Assembly (NCBI GenBank): GCA_949357655.1
Contig: CASHTG010000012.1
Coordinates: 1,860,001-1,924,000, forward strand
Reading direction: 5' to 3'
DNA length: 64,000 nucleotides
Source: Parascedosporium putredinis
Lineage: Eukaryota > Ascomycota > Sordariomycetes > Microascales > Microascaceae
Of this stretch, positions 35,135 through 46,900 are shown piece by piece. Each line of letters opens with the position of its first letter. Position 1 is the first letter of the stretch. The notes under the pieces were generated by a model. It was not told the DNA's origin, did no database searches, and was given only the letters and a program-made list of their open reading frames with translations. Made by a program: the position numbers and the translations under genes.

Positions 35135-38100
35135 TTATTTCTTTCGGCCTTTGGACTTGGTCTTCGACGTGGTGCCGCCGGACGCGTTACTGGCGACGCT
35201 CGAAGCCCGTGATGGGGTTGCCGACTTCGACTTGCTTCCTTTGGATGTGGCGGATTTGACATTGTCAAGCGCTTTGTTCTATGGAGTTGTTAGAAACTGA
35301 TTGAGCCCCAAGAGATGTGCTGAGCAAGATCAGGCGGGCAACTGGGGAATATGGGGGTAATGCCACATACCTTGACACCATTCTTCGACTTCTTCTTCGC
35401 CGGTGCCATTCCAAGGATGCTATCCTCGTCGTTCTCCTCGTCATCGGGTTCGCGTTTGGACTTCTTATCGCCGTTTGCCTTTGATGGTTGAACGTCCTCG
35501 TACTCCTTGATGATGGTCGTCAGGAGAGTAGTGCACCTTCGACTGAGCTCGATAGGTGTGCGGCTCAGGAAGAACCAATCAAATCTGAAGAGCGGGCTTT
35601 CGCGGATTTCTTCCCTTATGTTCTCATACAACCCCTCGCTATCGATCCCATACTTGTCGAGCAAAACGAGAAGGAAACGGTCTTCTTCCTCCGTATAAAC
35701 CTTCTTATTCGTAGTGGAGACGGAGTAATTGATCTTCAATTGCTGGAGGGGACGCGGTAGCTCGAAATCTTCTTGCGCAGCATCTTGCGCTGGTGCTCTA
35801 CACGTCGCATCCGCTCCTCGCCGTCTTCGATTACCTTGATGTACTTTTGGTAGTCCGAGATTTCCGTATGTCTCTGCCAGAAGACCTTAGCATATGCCCT
35901 AATTTGGGACGTAGTCTTGCTGTCGATGTCTTCGGCGATCCTCTCGTAGTCGGTACGGCCATACTTGCCAGAGGCGTTGACGAATTGTTGGAAGTCGCGA
36001 CGGTTCCACTCCCCGAACCCCTTTTCGGAAAGCTCTGCCTTCTCCTCCTGCTCTTCCTCAGTCAAAGGCGCAGCACTGTCGATCTCTTCCTGTAATTGAG
36101 CTTGTTCAGCTTGACGGTCCTCGAGAGTGTCTTCCTCGCCCTCGGCAAGAGGAACCTTGTAGCCGACTTCTTTTCGATAGTAGGCCGTTTCCTGGTCCTG
36201 CAATTCCCGCAGGCGAGGGGGTAAAACTGGTAGTCGTGAACAAGAACTTGCTTAGGCGCTCGCGGGGCTTTTGGCTTCTGCTCCGTCTTGCTGCTTGGGT
36301 ACATGGCCTGTTTGAAGTATTTGTCCATTGAATATGACTGTTCCTTGCGCTCACGCTTGGCCGGTTCAATCCAGGTCATCAAATTGAGATCACTCTTCTT
36401 CTTCTGGAAATCTTTGCCGTTCCATTCGTACGCGGACTCCGAAGTAAAGTTTTGAAGATCGTCAAGGCCAAGTTTCTCGTATTTGGCGTTGAGTTCCTTG
36501 GTACGGTTTTCGCCACGGCTAAGAATGGCGTCCATGTCGGTGTCGTCGAGGTCGGCCCCTTTATCGGCGATCAAGCCGGTAGCCCCTTTGTGGAAAAGAC
36601 ATTTTGTGCTCCGTGCTGGATCATGGATAGCAGCTCGTCCTTGTTTGCGGCGGCCTTGGCGGCAATCTGGGCCCGACCTTGCTGGATAACGAGTTGATCC
36701 AACCTCAGTTTTTGGGCTGCTCGCTCGAGAACCTTTTCTTCGATAGCGTTGTCAGTCACAAAGCGGTAAACTACCACTTGCTTCGTTTGGCCGATACGGT
36801 GGGCGCGATCCATGGCTTGAAGATCAGCCTGAGGATTCCAGTCGCTGTCGTAAAGAATTACAATGTCGGCAGTGGTCAGGTTGATGCCGAGACCGCCGGC
36901 GCGGGTCGTCAAGAGGAACACAAACTTTTCCGACCCAGGTTTGTTGTATTCGTCAATCGCCGCAATTCGATCCTCGTGGGCAGTGCCGCCATCAATTCGG
37001 CAGTACTTGTACTCGCGGAAAACACAATAGTCTTCCAAGATGTCAAGCAGGCGGCTCATCTGGGAGAAAATCAAAACGCGGCTTCCCGCCTTTTGCAGCC
37101 TGCCTAGAAGTTTGTCGAGAACCACCATTTTGCCAGCGTTGTGGACTAGATGCTCATCGGTGGTGTATGGCGGGCCAGGCTCAGCACCCTCGAAGAGGTA
37201 AGGATGGTTGCAGCATTTCCTCAGTTGCATCACAATGTTTAGAAGTCGCGTTTTGGATTCCCGCTTGCCACCCGCGCCGTTGACAGCATCGATATCCTTT
37301 TCGAGAATCTTTTGGTACCATTTAACTTGCATTTCAGACATGCCGATATAGAGGTTGACCTCCTTCTTGGGAAGAAGGCTCTTCTCGACATCACTCTTCA
37401 CACGGCGTAGGAGGAAGGGACGGAGGACGCGATGCAGCTGTTGGACGACGGTGTCCTGGTCACGGTCCTGGCCGCTGAACCAGTTGTCAAATGCCTCGGA
37501 ATCACCAAAGACATCAGGAAGAAGGAAATTGAGTAGGGCCCAAAGCTCGTGCAGATTGTTCTGTAGCGGCGTTCCGGTGATTAGAAGTCGGTTTCGGGAC
37601 TGGAAAAGACGAATAACTTGAGAAAGCGAAGATTCTTCGTTCTTGATACGATGCGCCTAGAGGTGGGGAGGAAGCAAAGTTAGCACAGGCTGGAAAACTC
37701 TGGTCACCGTGACTAGTCCTACCTCATCAATGATGATGTACTGCCAAGCAAACTTTTTCAAATGCGACTTTTCCCGAAGAACCATCTCGTAACTTGTAAC
37801 ACAGACATCAAAATCCTCATCGATCAAGCGGTCGTTGATGAGTTGGTGACGCTCTTCCTTTGCGCCTTGTAGGACCAGGACGTTTACTTCAGGCGTCCAT
37901 CTCGCGAATTCTCGCTTCCAGTTATCTAGCGTTGACTTTGGTACTAAGACAAGGTGCGGTCCGGTGATCCCCATCATATGGCGCAAGTAACCGAGGAACG
38001 AAATGGTTTGGAGGGTTTTGCCGAGTCCCATCTCGTCGGCAAGGATGCCGGATATACCATTTTCATGGAGTGAGATAAGCCAGTTTAGGCCCGCGACCTG

Positions 38101-38818
38101 GTAATCTCTCATGGTGCCTTGGATGAAAGAGGGAGAGTCGCGGAAGACTGTATCGGCCGCGCCACCTCTCTTTTCGTCTTTCAGCAGTTCCTCGTCTTCT
38201 TCTTTTCCGTTCGCCGCGCACGGCCGTTGGTAGCGCCACCCTGGCGACGCGCACCAGCCTTCTGGCTGTCATGTTCTGAATTTTGGCGATCGATTTCAAC
38301 CATGATCTCGCGAATCTTCGGGTCGGGGTTAGTCTCGATAAAATGGCGGAATAGATCTGTCAAGCCGAGTAGGTATCGGAATCGGCGAATGGTGTCGTCC
38401 TCCTAATACGAGGGTCAGAATGCGCGCAGGGGCTACAAGTTTTCGCTTGCGGAACGCAAGTTAACGCACCTTGGACTCCCCGAGCCTATCGTGCTTTTGC
38501 CAAAGACGCTGCGACGAAGCTGGTTGGCCTCCGTCCTACGCTTACGGCCATCTGCAGTCGGTTCGCCGACGACGCTGCTAGCTGTGGTATTCGGCTGGGT
38601 GTCGGAGTCTGAATAATCGGGTGTATCAACTTCCTGCTGGCCGACAAATGATTAACACGATGATACTTGATTCGCTAGCTACGGATGAGACGCCGGGGGT
38701 ACCGGGATCGAGGAGCGCGTTGATAATAGATACATACCATTTCAGAGGCGTTGTGATGATCTGGTGCGTCAGGCATTGACGCGTCGGCATCAACGCCATT
38801 CTGGCGACTAGGAGCCAT
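35135..38818 (-). CDS. ISWI-family chromatin-remodelling ATPase
   Basis: Exons 38738-38818, 38470-38636, 37723-38402, 35371-37656 and 35135-35278; corrected length 1,120 aa. The SNF2 ATPase has Walker A DEMGLGKTLQT, DEAH (split by intron 3: YIIIDE then AHRIKNE), TGTPLQNN and motif VI DRAHRIGQTKQV. The C-terminal half has the HAND region (QFYPPRLRELQ after correction), SANT (WNRRDFQQFVNASGKYGR) and SLIDE (EEDRFLLVLLDKYGID), with a Lys/Ser-rich tail. It slides and spaces nucleosomes in the nucleus. Five one-base losses: TTTT at 38495-38498, TTTT at 38203-38206, CCCC at 36583-36586, GGGGG at 36217-36221 and GGGG at 35748-35751 (plus-strand letters). Confidence 0.95.
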
Positions 38819-39634
38819 TGTGACTGAGGTCCAGTGGAAAACCACTTAACGCGCGCCAAAGACGCGTCAAGAATGTGTTGACAAAGGCTCCAACAAAGTA
38901 TACAGAGATTGAAATTTGCGAGCCAAGTGAGAGGAGGGTGAAGTGGTGGGGGATTCTAGAATGATGGCGTGTGTGTTGTGGGAGCAACAAGCTAGAAGTC
39001 GAGAAACTTTTTTGTAGATGGAGAGATGGCAATAATGGTTGATAGTCCTCACTGGGCTCCTGCACACGGTCATGGCGCGGTGGGAGTGCAGAGGATGTAC
39101 TTGTATTAGACCTATTTATTTATCCGATATTCTCCCACATCTTCCTCCAGTGAGAGGAGGCTGCCCATTAGCATACCAGGAACAAGCCAAGGAATGTAAT
39201 ATAATGCTCATGAAATAGCAGAGAAAGGCTACAGCGGCCAATTCCTAGACTGATCGATCTATATATAAAAAGAATCCTAAAAATTAAATCATAGGACTGT
39301 GTAAAAGTATCACTAACTACCTTTTATTCTTCATGATATGATAACAAGACAAGTTGTTTCATAGAGTTGATAATGTTAGCAATGAAATAGAGCGAGAAGA
39401 GCAACGGTAATATGATGATAAGTAATGATAAGTAAGTGTAGTTGAAAATCCTATATTGGACTGAAGAAAAAGAGAAACAGTAATACAAAGAGGAAGTTGC
39501 AAACCAGCTACCAACTTCCATAGAATGGAATGGCTGGTTAGCTGGTTGGCTTTGCGCGGACATGGCACCCTGCGAAGGCGCTGATGGCCTTTCCGGGCTG
39601 CCCTCGCACGGAAAATAGCAAAAATATTGGGCGT
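38819..39634. other. ISWI promoter and AT-rich block
   Basis: The first ~300 bp are the ISWI promoter. From about 39160 to 39490 the sequence becomes distinctly AT-rich (repeated GATAAGTAATGATAAGTAAG-like text near 39415). It abuts the tRNA-His. No coding frame is supported. Confidence 0.6.
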
Positions 39635-39706
39635 TGCCCAAGGGAGGAATCGAACCTCCGTTTTCACGGCCACAACGTGACGTACTAACCACTATACGAC
39701 TTGAGC
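39635..39706 (-). tRNA. tRNA-His (GTG)
   Basis: 72-nt cloverleaf on the minus strand. The acceptor stem GCTCAAG pairs with CTTGGGC (one G-T pair), and A is the last base. The D arm is CGTATAGTGGTTAGTACG. The anticodon stem TCACG/CGTGA encloses the loop TTGTGGC, with anticodon GTG. The T arm is GGAGG-TTCGATT-CCTCC. There is no intron. The G(-1) of mature tRNA-His is added after transcription in eukaryotes. Internal A and B boxes are present (TATAGTGGTTAG, GGTTCGATTCC). Confidence 0.95.
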
Positions 39707-40444
39707 TCCTTGGGATTCGTTGAAGGGCCTTGATCCAATTTGGCTATTTAAACCACCCCGCTTTAAGGTCGCAACAAATCAGATTACTAAGGTCTCACAC
39801 AGAGATCGCTCGGCCAAAATGCTCAGTCTAACAACGTGGTCATCCACGGCTTCAACCCGCGCGTCTTTCAAGGGAGTTTTCAATCTAATATGACGCACAG
39901 TCTATTACCGCAAACACCAGATATCTATCAAGGATATATATGTATATATATTGAGTTATGGTAAATAACCTCCCCTTCCAGCATTCTGGCTAGCTGTCAT
40001 AAGCCATCACTCGACTACCAAGAGTGTCCTGTAATTCTTCAGGCAAGCCTAGATTAGACTGCGCCAGGAGAGAATAACAATCCCGCGAGGATTTTTTTTT
40101 TTTTTCTTGTTCTTTGACCATTTCCAAGTGCCGGCCCATACATGAGCCCCAAAACTCACCGAACCAAAGTGTGGTATAAAACTGGAGCTGCAGATGTCTG
40201 AGGAGGAAGAGGAAGCGAAGGAGAAACGAAAAGAAAATGACAAAGGGAACTAGCTCCCACCATAGAAACGCCGTGCAAAGAAACTAATATCCGGAAGGGG
40301 AAAAAAACCCCAAAAAAGCGTCGCCACATATTCCCTGGGAGGAATTATGGAGCGTCAACGGGAGCAGAAAGTCGAACACGTAGAACTGTCCCAAGAAGAA
40401 GAAAGGCCGGCCGTGAGAAGTCATGATTTATAGCATTTGCTTCC
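39707..40444. other. Intergenic, no gene seen
   Basis: 740 bp between tRNA-His and the 3' end of the ferric reductase. It is AT-rich around 39890-39960 (TATATATGTATATATA), with poly-T at 40090-40103. No gene is supported. Confidence 0.6.
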
Positions 40445-42587
40445 TCACCAACCGAATTGCTCACAGTGGAGCTCAAGAGCAGGGCCTTCACATCGGATGC
40501 AGTCTGCCGTCGTGTTGCGTACTTCATCCATGAGACTCGTGGGCCCGCACCCGATGACGAGAATGCGCTCTGTCCTACCGGCGGCGGCCACCCTCTCTCT
40601 GATGATGTGCGATACGTTCGGACGTCCTTCCGAGATCTCGATGCCGGTATCAAGGCAAAGATGGTGAGCCCCGCAGTTTCCGGAGCAGGGTGGTAGGTGC
40701 TCGGAGTGTGCGGGTGACGAGGGCTGAGACGCAATCTCCATCTTTTCAATCTCGTCCATCTTCTCAATGTCGACAGAGCGGAGGTCACGATCGATCTCGA
40801 TGGGCGTGGTGGAGCGTGGAGGCGTTGCTAGGTAGAGGTTGGGCTTCTCTTCGTCGATGGAGGGCGGCGGGGTGTTTCCGGTGACGTGAATGTTGACATT
40901 GACCTTGCCACTGGCCCGGAGCTCGACGAGGTGGTCGGCAAACCACTTAAAGTATCCTGTAGAGAGAGGCGGGGGTTGTCAGAATCTGTTCGCTCTTCCG
41001 CGTATCACAAGGCCAAAGCAGCAGGCCGTCACTTACCCCGGTGTCTAACCATCCAGTGAAACTCGATGGGCAGCTTATTGTTCCACTTGTTCAACACCCT
41101 CAGGGCCATTCCTGTGGTGAAACTGGCGCCGCTACCGCCGCCGATCATGAGGATTCGATCAAAAGATGGCATGTTGGGGAACGTGCCATAGGGACCCTCC
41201 ACGGAAGCCATCAAACTCCTACCCGGATTGGCCGCGGCAAATCTGTGGAGGTCGCGGGTGAACCCATCGTGAGACGAGACCACAAACTCGTTGGACGCAG
41301 ACGAGACAACGGTGAAGGGATGCATCTCAAAGAAGCGAACGCCGGGGATCCAGACGAAGCAGTGGGAGCCGGACGCATCGCCGCCGGGGCCCTTTCTGAG
41401 CTTGATGCGGGTGCCGCCTTCAGAGAGGGGTACACGACGGCTTCGTTGTTGACACTGTAAAACACGAGGCGGATGAAGCGAACGGACCTATCAAAGACCC
41501 AGAGACCGCCGACGACGCAGGTCACAATCGCAATCTTCTTGGCGACTTCGGGCTGGTGAAGGCCGACGAAGACGACGGTGGCCAGGAAGAAGACGATGTG
41601 CATAAAGTAAAACAGCTCGTAGGTGAATCGGCGGATGATGAGGGCGGACGCGACGAGGACGAACATGGTGAAGCCGGAGACTATGCCGTAGATCTCTTCG
41701 TGCTCGCGGAGGCGCTTGATGTTGTTGGAATTGCCAAAGTACGAGGCGTAGGTGCACGCATGGAGAATGACGACGCCGAGCGTGACGGTGCCCGCGATCC
41801 TGTGCAGCACGTTGATACGCTCATAGGACCAGGCGGATATGTACGCGAGCGGGGTGTTCTTCAGCGATAAGAAGACGGTAACGACCATGTTGGCGACGGC
41901 CAGCCTGACACGGGAGATGTTAGGATTCGTCTCATAGGCCCGAGTTTGCGGGAACAAGATCCGTCACAAGGATGTGTTACATACCATCCCCACCTCGCGG
42001 CGAGGTTCGTTTGGATACCGAGACTTTTGTTGTCCATGTTGACAAAGGAAACGATGACGTTGATAGCGATGAACAGGAAAGCTAGTACGGCGTGTCCGCG
42101 TGATGGCAGACCAGGAAACCTTGGTAAAAATGTTCTCCTGACGATTCTAATGATAGTAAAAGTAGGGTTAGCACTGTGATTAAAGAGCGTAGGCTTGCCT
42201 GGCCGCTTTTCTGCAATCTGTATCCAGAGAGAGCAACAAGCTCGAGATTATTTCTTGTCGTCTTGACCCTGTCCACTCTCATCCTTATTTCCCTCTGTGC
42301 TTACCTTGAGACATAATGGAAAGGGGCGAATATGGTCGCCTTGTTAAGGCCGCTCTTTTGGGCAAATACCCTCGTAAGGTGAAGAAAGATGAACAATCCC
42401 ATAAGACCGCAAAGGCCGGCGGCGTAGTATTCCATCGTCTCGATATTCATCTCGCTTCTCTTTGCAAAAGCAGAGGGAACGCACTCGGTCCGCCGCCGCC
42501 GCCGCCTCCTCCGCCGTGACCGCCACCACCACCACCACCACCGCCGCCGCCGCCGCCTCCACCACCTCCGGATGCTCCAGAGCTTGA
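40445..42587 (-). CDS. FRE-type ferric reductase, NADPH-dependent transmembrane
   Basis: Exons 42305-42587, 41985-42146, 41037-41904 and 40445-40956; corrected length 608 aa. An N-terminal poly-Gly tract is followed by several membrane helices. The ferric-reductase domain supplies haem ligands in RINVLHRIAGTV.../VILHACTYASYFG and YFMHIVF.../VGLHQPEV. The FAD-binding motif is HPFTVVSS, and the NAD(P)-binding domain has MIGGGSGASFTTG and the C-terminal VIGCGPTSLMDEVR. It moves electrons from NADPH across the membrane to extracellular Fe(III) or Cu(II). Two one-base losses: AAAA at 42466-42469, just after the Gly tract, and GGGG at 41427-41430. The start at 42587 assumes the Gly tract is translated; a Met immediately before NIETMEYYAAGL would avoid the first frameshift. 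The 15-kb gene desert lies upstream. Confidence 0.88.
42488..42572 (-). repeat. Poly-glycine (GGN)n coding tract
   Basis: A run of GGN codons (plus strand CCN: CCGCCG then CCACCA blocks) encodes about 24 glycines, with one His, near the N-terminus of the ferric reductase. It is unusual for this family and lies directly before a frameshift, so its length and frame need confirmation. Confidence 0.75.
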
Positions 42588-43922
42588 CATCTTGGTCAAA
42601 GAATAGGTCCTGCAGGCGGTTTCCAGGTGAAATCTCGTGCCAAGTCTATGCCTCCAGGGCAGGGAAGTTGCAGACTGTGAAGCGTGCCCGAGCTCACAGG
42701 AAGGTGAAGGAGATGTGACTTATACTATCAGGCTCTTTGTGTAAAGCGAGGCTAGATATCTGCTGAGTCGAAGGAAGTTGGGATAGAGAAAAACAAGGTC
42801 TAAGTCGGGAAGGGGGAGGAAGGAAAAGAAAAAGGAAGAAGAATGAAACGAAGCAACCAAAGACTGAGAAGTTTCTCTCTTGGTTTCTTGACGAAGATCT
42901 CTCCGGGTCACAGGTTCAGGGAGATGGGAGGAACATGAGACAGGGGAGGACATGTTTTTTATGTTCATGGAGACGACTAACAAGGGAAATCAGCGAGTGT
43001 GGGAAGGGAACCAGGGCCAGACTGTTAGTTCCCCCTCCGTCCTCGAGGCAAGGAAGGAGGGGCGTGTGAATAGGGGATCCTGGGTTCGTACGGGTATAGA
43101 CGTGTGGACGATCATCGCGGCAACGAAGGGGAGAGAGGGAGAGAGAGAGGGCAAAAGACTGGGTGGGGGATAGTGCGTGCGTGTGTGCCCGGGCGAGAGA
43201 GAGTGTGGGAGCGAGGCTCTCTCGTCCTCGCCTACCAAAGGATGGATCTCCATTAAGCAGTGTATTGTGGGTATAAGTGAAAAAGGACAGGGAATATGGA
43301 CCGCGAGAGCAATCAGCGCTAGAACTAGTAGTAGTCAAATGAGGGGTGTCACTGTAATGGAGACTACATGGACGGATAGCAATGACACGGGGGTGGGAAA
43401 AGAAAGAGAAAAAAGAACAAGAAAAGAGAGTATGGACAACGCTGATCGTTCGCGCCTACTCTCTGCTACGAACCATGCCTACATCTACGTCTACGTCTGT
43501 GTTAGAGGGGAGGCCGCTCGGCACGGTACAGGTCGAAGTCGCTGGCATCAATGGTAGATTGATGATGGAATTGGAGGGGGTCGTCAAAGTTGGACGCACT
43601 GAGCCGGGCGTGGGGAGGGAAAGAGGGTGGCGTGCATCGCGGGAGAAGGGGGTGTGTGTTTATGTGGGTGACAAGGACGATAATCATCGAAACCACGAGG
43701 GCGTGCAAGAGAAATATTAGCCAAGTGTGGGGTGTACATCCGTTGGAACATGGTCATTTAGGAAGGACAATTAAAAGAGGGAGGAAACAACATTGCCTAA
43801 GGGTGTAATTTGGATTGAGGTGAACAAGAAGGGCGGGAGGCAGAGACGGACGTCTGGCGAGATCTCGAGCTGTCCATCAATTGATGTATGGATGGAACAT
43901 GAACAACGGGGTCCATTGATCC

Positions 43923-46900
43923 ATCCATGGATCTGGTCAATCTATCCTGGGCACTGGCACGCTGCACCCCATCTACCAAAAGTACTTGCTAACTTTGGCG
44001 AGGGAAAGAATGACAATGACACTGAACGTTGAGGGAGCCTGATTCATTGCTCAACCATCGCTGCATGGAGGGACAGGGTCGTGCTGGCGAATGTCTTTTG
44101 GACTGCCGCAAGACCTGCCATCTGGATGAGTCTATCGTCCCTATGCACCTATTTCCATCCTTAGCCTTTCCTGTCTACACCAAAGCTAGCTAGGAAACAA
44201 AATAAAATAAAAATCATTTGATTCGATCCTCCCTTTTACCGAGAGCAACAGAAAGTCCGACGCACTGGAGACGTGATAACCCTAAACCATGATCTGACTG
44301 CCTTTGGATCTTTGGTGGCTGGCAAAGTACATGGGTTTATCAAGATACATTTGATCTAGTATAATTGATACGGGCGAGCGGCGCTTTCGAATGAACGTGA
44401 TAGCTCTTCATCGCCGGCATCGCTCTTTGATAGATCATTGGTAGTATTGATGTCCTATGATGGGACGCGACAACCGGTCAACTCAATCAAAAGGACCATC
44501 AGTTGCTGGGGAAGAACAAGCTTAAATCGGCTTTGGCTATCGAGAGCATGATGATACATGTCGAGGTTGCAGGTCGGTACGCTAACGTAGTAGGAAAAAA
44601 GCAACAAGGGCAGTTTAAAATAATAGAAAAATTCAAAGAAAAGAAAGAGCGTGATCAAGAGGCAGATCAATGGTGGAGAGAGCCTCGAGGTCTTGAAGCA
44701 CTTGTTGGTCTGGACATGTCAGACTGGGTAGAATTAATGGATCCATCTCATCTCCATTCTAACCACGATACCTCGAAGCCAGCGCTCTAATACATTAAAC
44801 TACCGCCGTCGAGCCCTCTTACCACTAATACATTAATGTACTAGAGGATCTATGGATATGTGTACTTCGATTCTTGGATTTTTGCCGGATTCAGCAGTTC
44901 TCTACGAGGCGCACCTGAGCCAGCTGGAGAGAGAAAAGAGAGACTGCCGAGCTATGATTGAAACTCCCGGCTCAGCAATTTGATCCTCGATCCCTGATTG
45001 CCTATGGAGCTCCGCTGATTGGTCTGGCGATTGATTGAGCAGCTCAAGTGCTATTACTCCTCAACTTGGTTAACACTCGCGAGAGAGAAACACCAGACCC
45101 CAGTCTATACTTTGTGTCGGTATGAGGAAGTAATATCGGTAGTAGACTGACTCGACCGGAGCATACATCTACAGCGCTGTGCATTTGATGTACTGCCGTG
45201 TTTCTGTCTGCAAGCAACGTCAGGAGGCTTGAAATGTTCCATTGTAATGTTTTTGTTGCCCAACATTTATCCGCTTCGAGGCGAGGTTGTCGATGATGGC
45301 CCTCGCGATCTCCAAGTCTGCTGTCTGTCCATGTATTGTTCTTTCCACCCACCACCGATCCATTCAATCCACTTATCAATGATCTATGGATCCATGGGTC
45401 CAGGGGATCTATCGATGTACGAAATCTTTCCCCAAACATTGATCCATGGATGCTTACACGAAATTGATGCCCATTTCAAACTCTGACTGGGCTACCAGTC
45501 GGGATTGGCCAGTAGGTTGAGAGGAATAATAATCTGGAAGCTTGTCTCCAATTTAGAGTCTTACCTCCCTAGATCTGAAAGGAAGGTCACCGATCTCGAT
45601 ATTGATCACTGCATCCATGATGCTTCCTCACCTACTCCTCCCCTCTTTGGGTCCCTCCCGGTCCTCACATCCATCATCTAGATGGATCCAGGGATGGATT
45701 GATCTCTCCAACCTACCCCCACCACCATATACCTTACCTACATAGAAAGCGCAGGCTCTTTAACCCCGATCAGGGCCATGTTGTCAGCGGGGAAATCAAG
45801 AGGTTACACGCAAACGCGAAGCGGAGGGATGGATCCATCAACAGATTCCATACCCCATACCCCCGAACAACACCACAATGGTTCTTCATTTATATACCTC
45901 TCTCGTTTAGAGCTTTTATTCTCCTTCGCAATTCCCGTAGATTGTGCCTCGAAAACAAGACTCATTCTCTCCCCATCCCATTGGTGAAAGACTTGAAGGG
46001 GCAATTCACATGCTCGTGTCTTTCTCGCCTTCTCTCATCTTCCCGCAACGCATCGTTCTGCCTTGTCATTAGTTTTTTATCCAGGCTTTTCTTCCCCTTT
46101 GCTTTGGCTTTCAATCAGCATCTGAAATGCATTGAAATTGATTCGTGGCAGGAGTGAACCTCTGAATTTGATATCGCACATGCGTGCAGCTCGAGACGAG
46201 GAGACACAAGTGCCGCCCCATACAAATGCCCACATTTCCCAAACTCGGCAAGCGTGAGCGATCGCCGCGATGCGGCATCTCGCCTCGGCGGCAGCAAGTT
46301 GCGCTATCTGGCATTACGTCTGTATTCTCCATTGTTTTCGAATCTCTTCTGGAACATTACCCGTTTCTCCAATAATTTCAGTCATGGCTTCGCTCTGTTC
46401 GTCTGTCTCCACCCTCGTCGCTCCTCACATCACTGTGCCTCCCAAGCTCCCTCCCGTTCATCCCATCCGCTACATGTACATCCTGTATCAACCACATGTA
46501 CACCCTGCTCGCCCCTCCACATACCTTTTATTTCCCATAACACCTACTTATACATAATATGCCCACAACCCGTCGTAAGAAGAAGCGAGACGATCTCACA
46601 TATTCCAAGGCCTCCTTCCTTGCCTCATGATCGACCGGCTTTCCGGAGGGGAGGGGGCAATGTCCGCTTCCGGGGATTGATCGTTCGTTCCGCGTCTCTG
46701 CTCTTTTACCGAATAGGGGCATGACGGAGGTAGAGGTGGCCATTAATAGGAAGCCAATTTGTCCGACCTCGACCGTCGACCCTGCCACGCCAGCACCCTT
46801 TTCATATCCGCCCCGGCGCGCGCGCCCATGCCTCTGGCCCCGCACACGCGCGAACCTTTGAGTTGGGACTGCCGTGCATGGGGCCGGTGCTTTCCATTCG

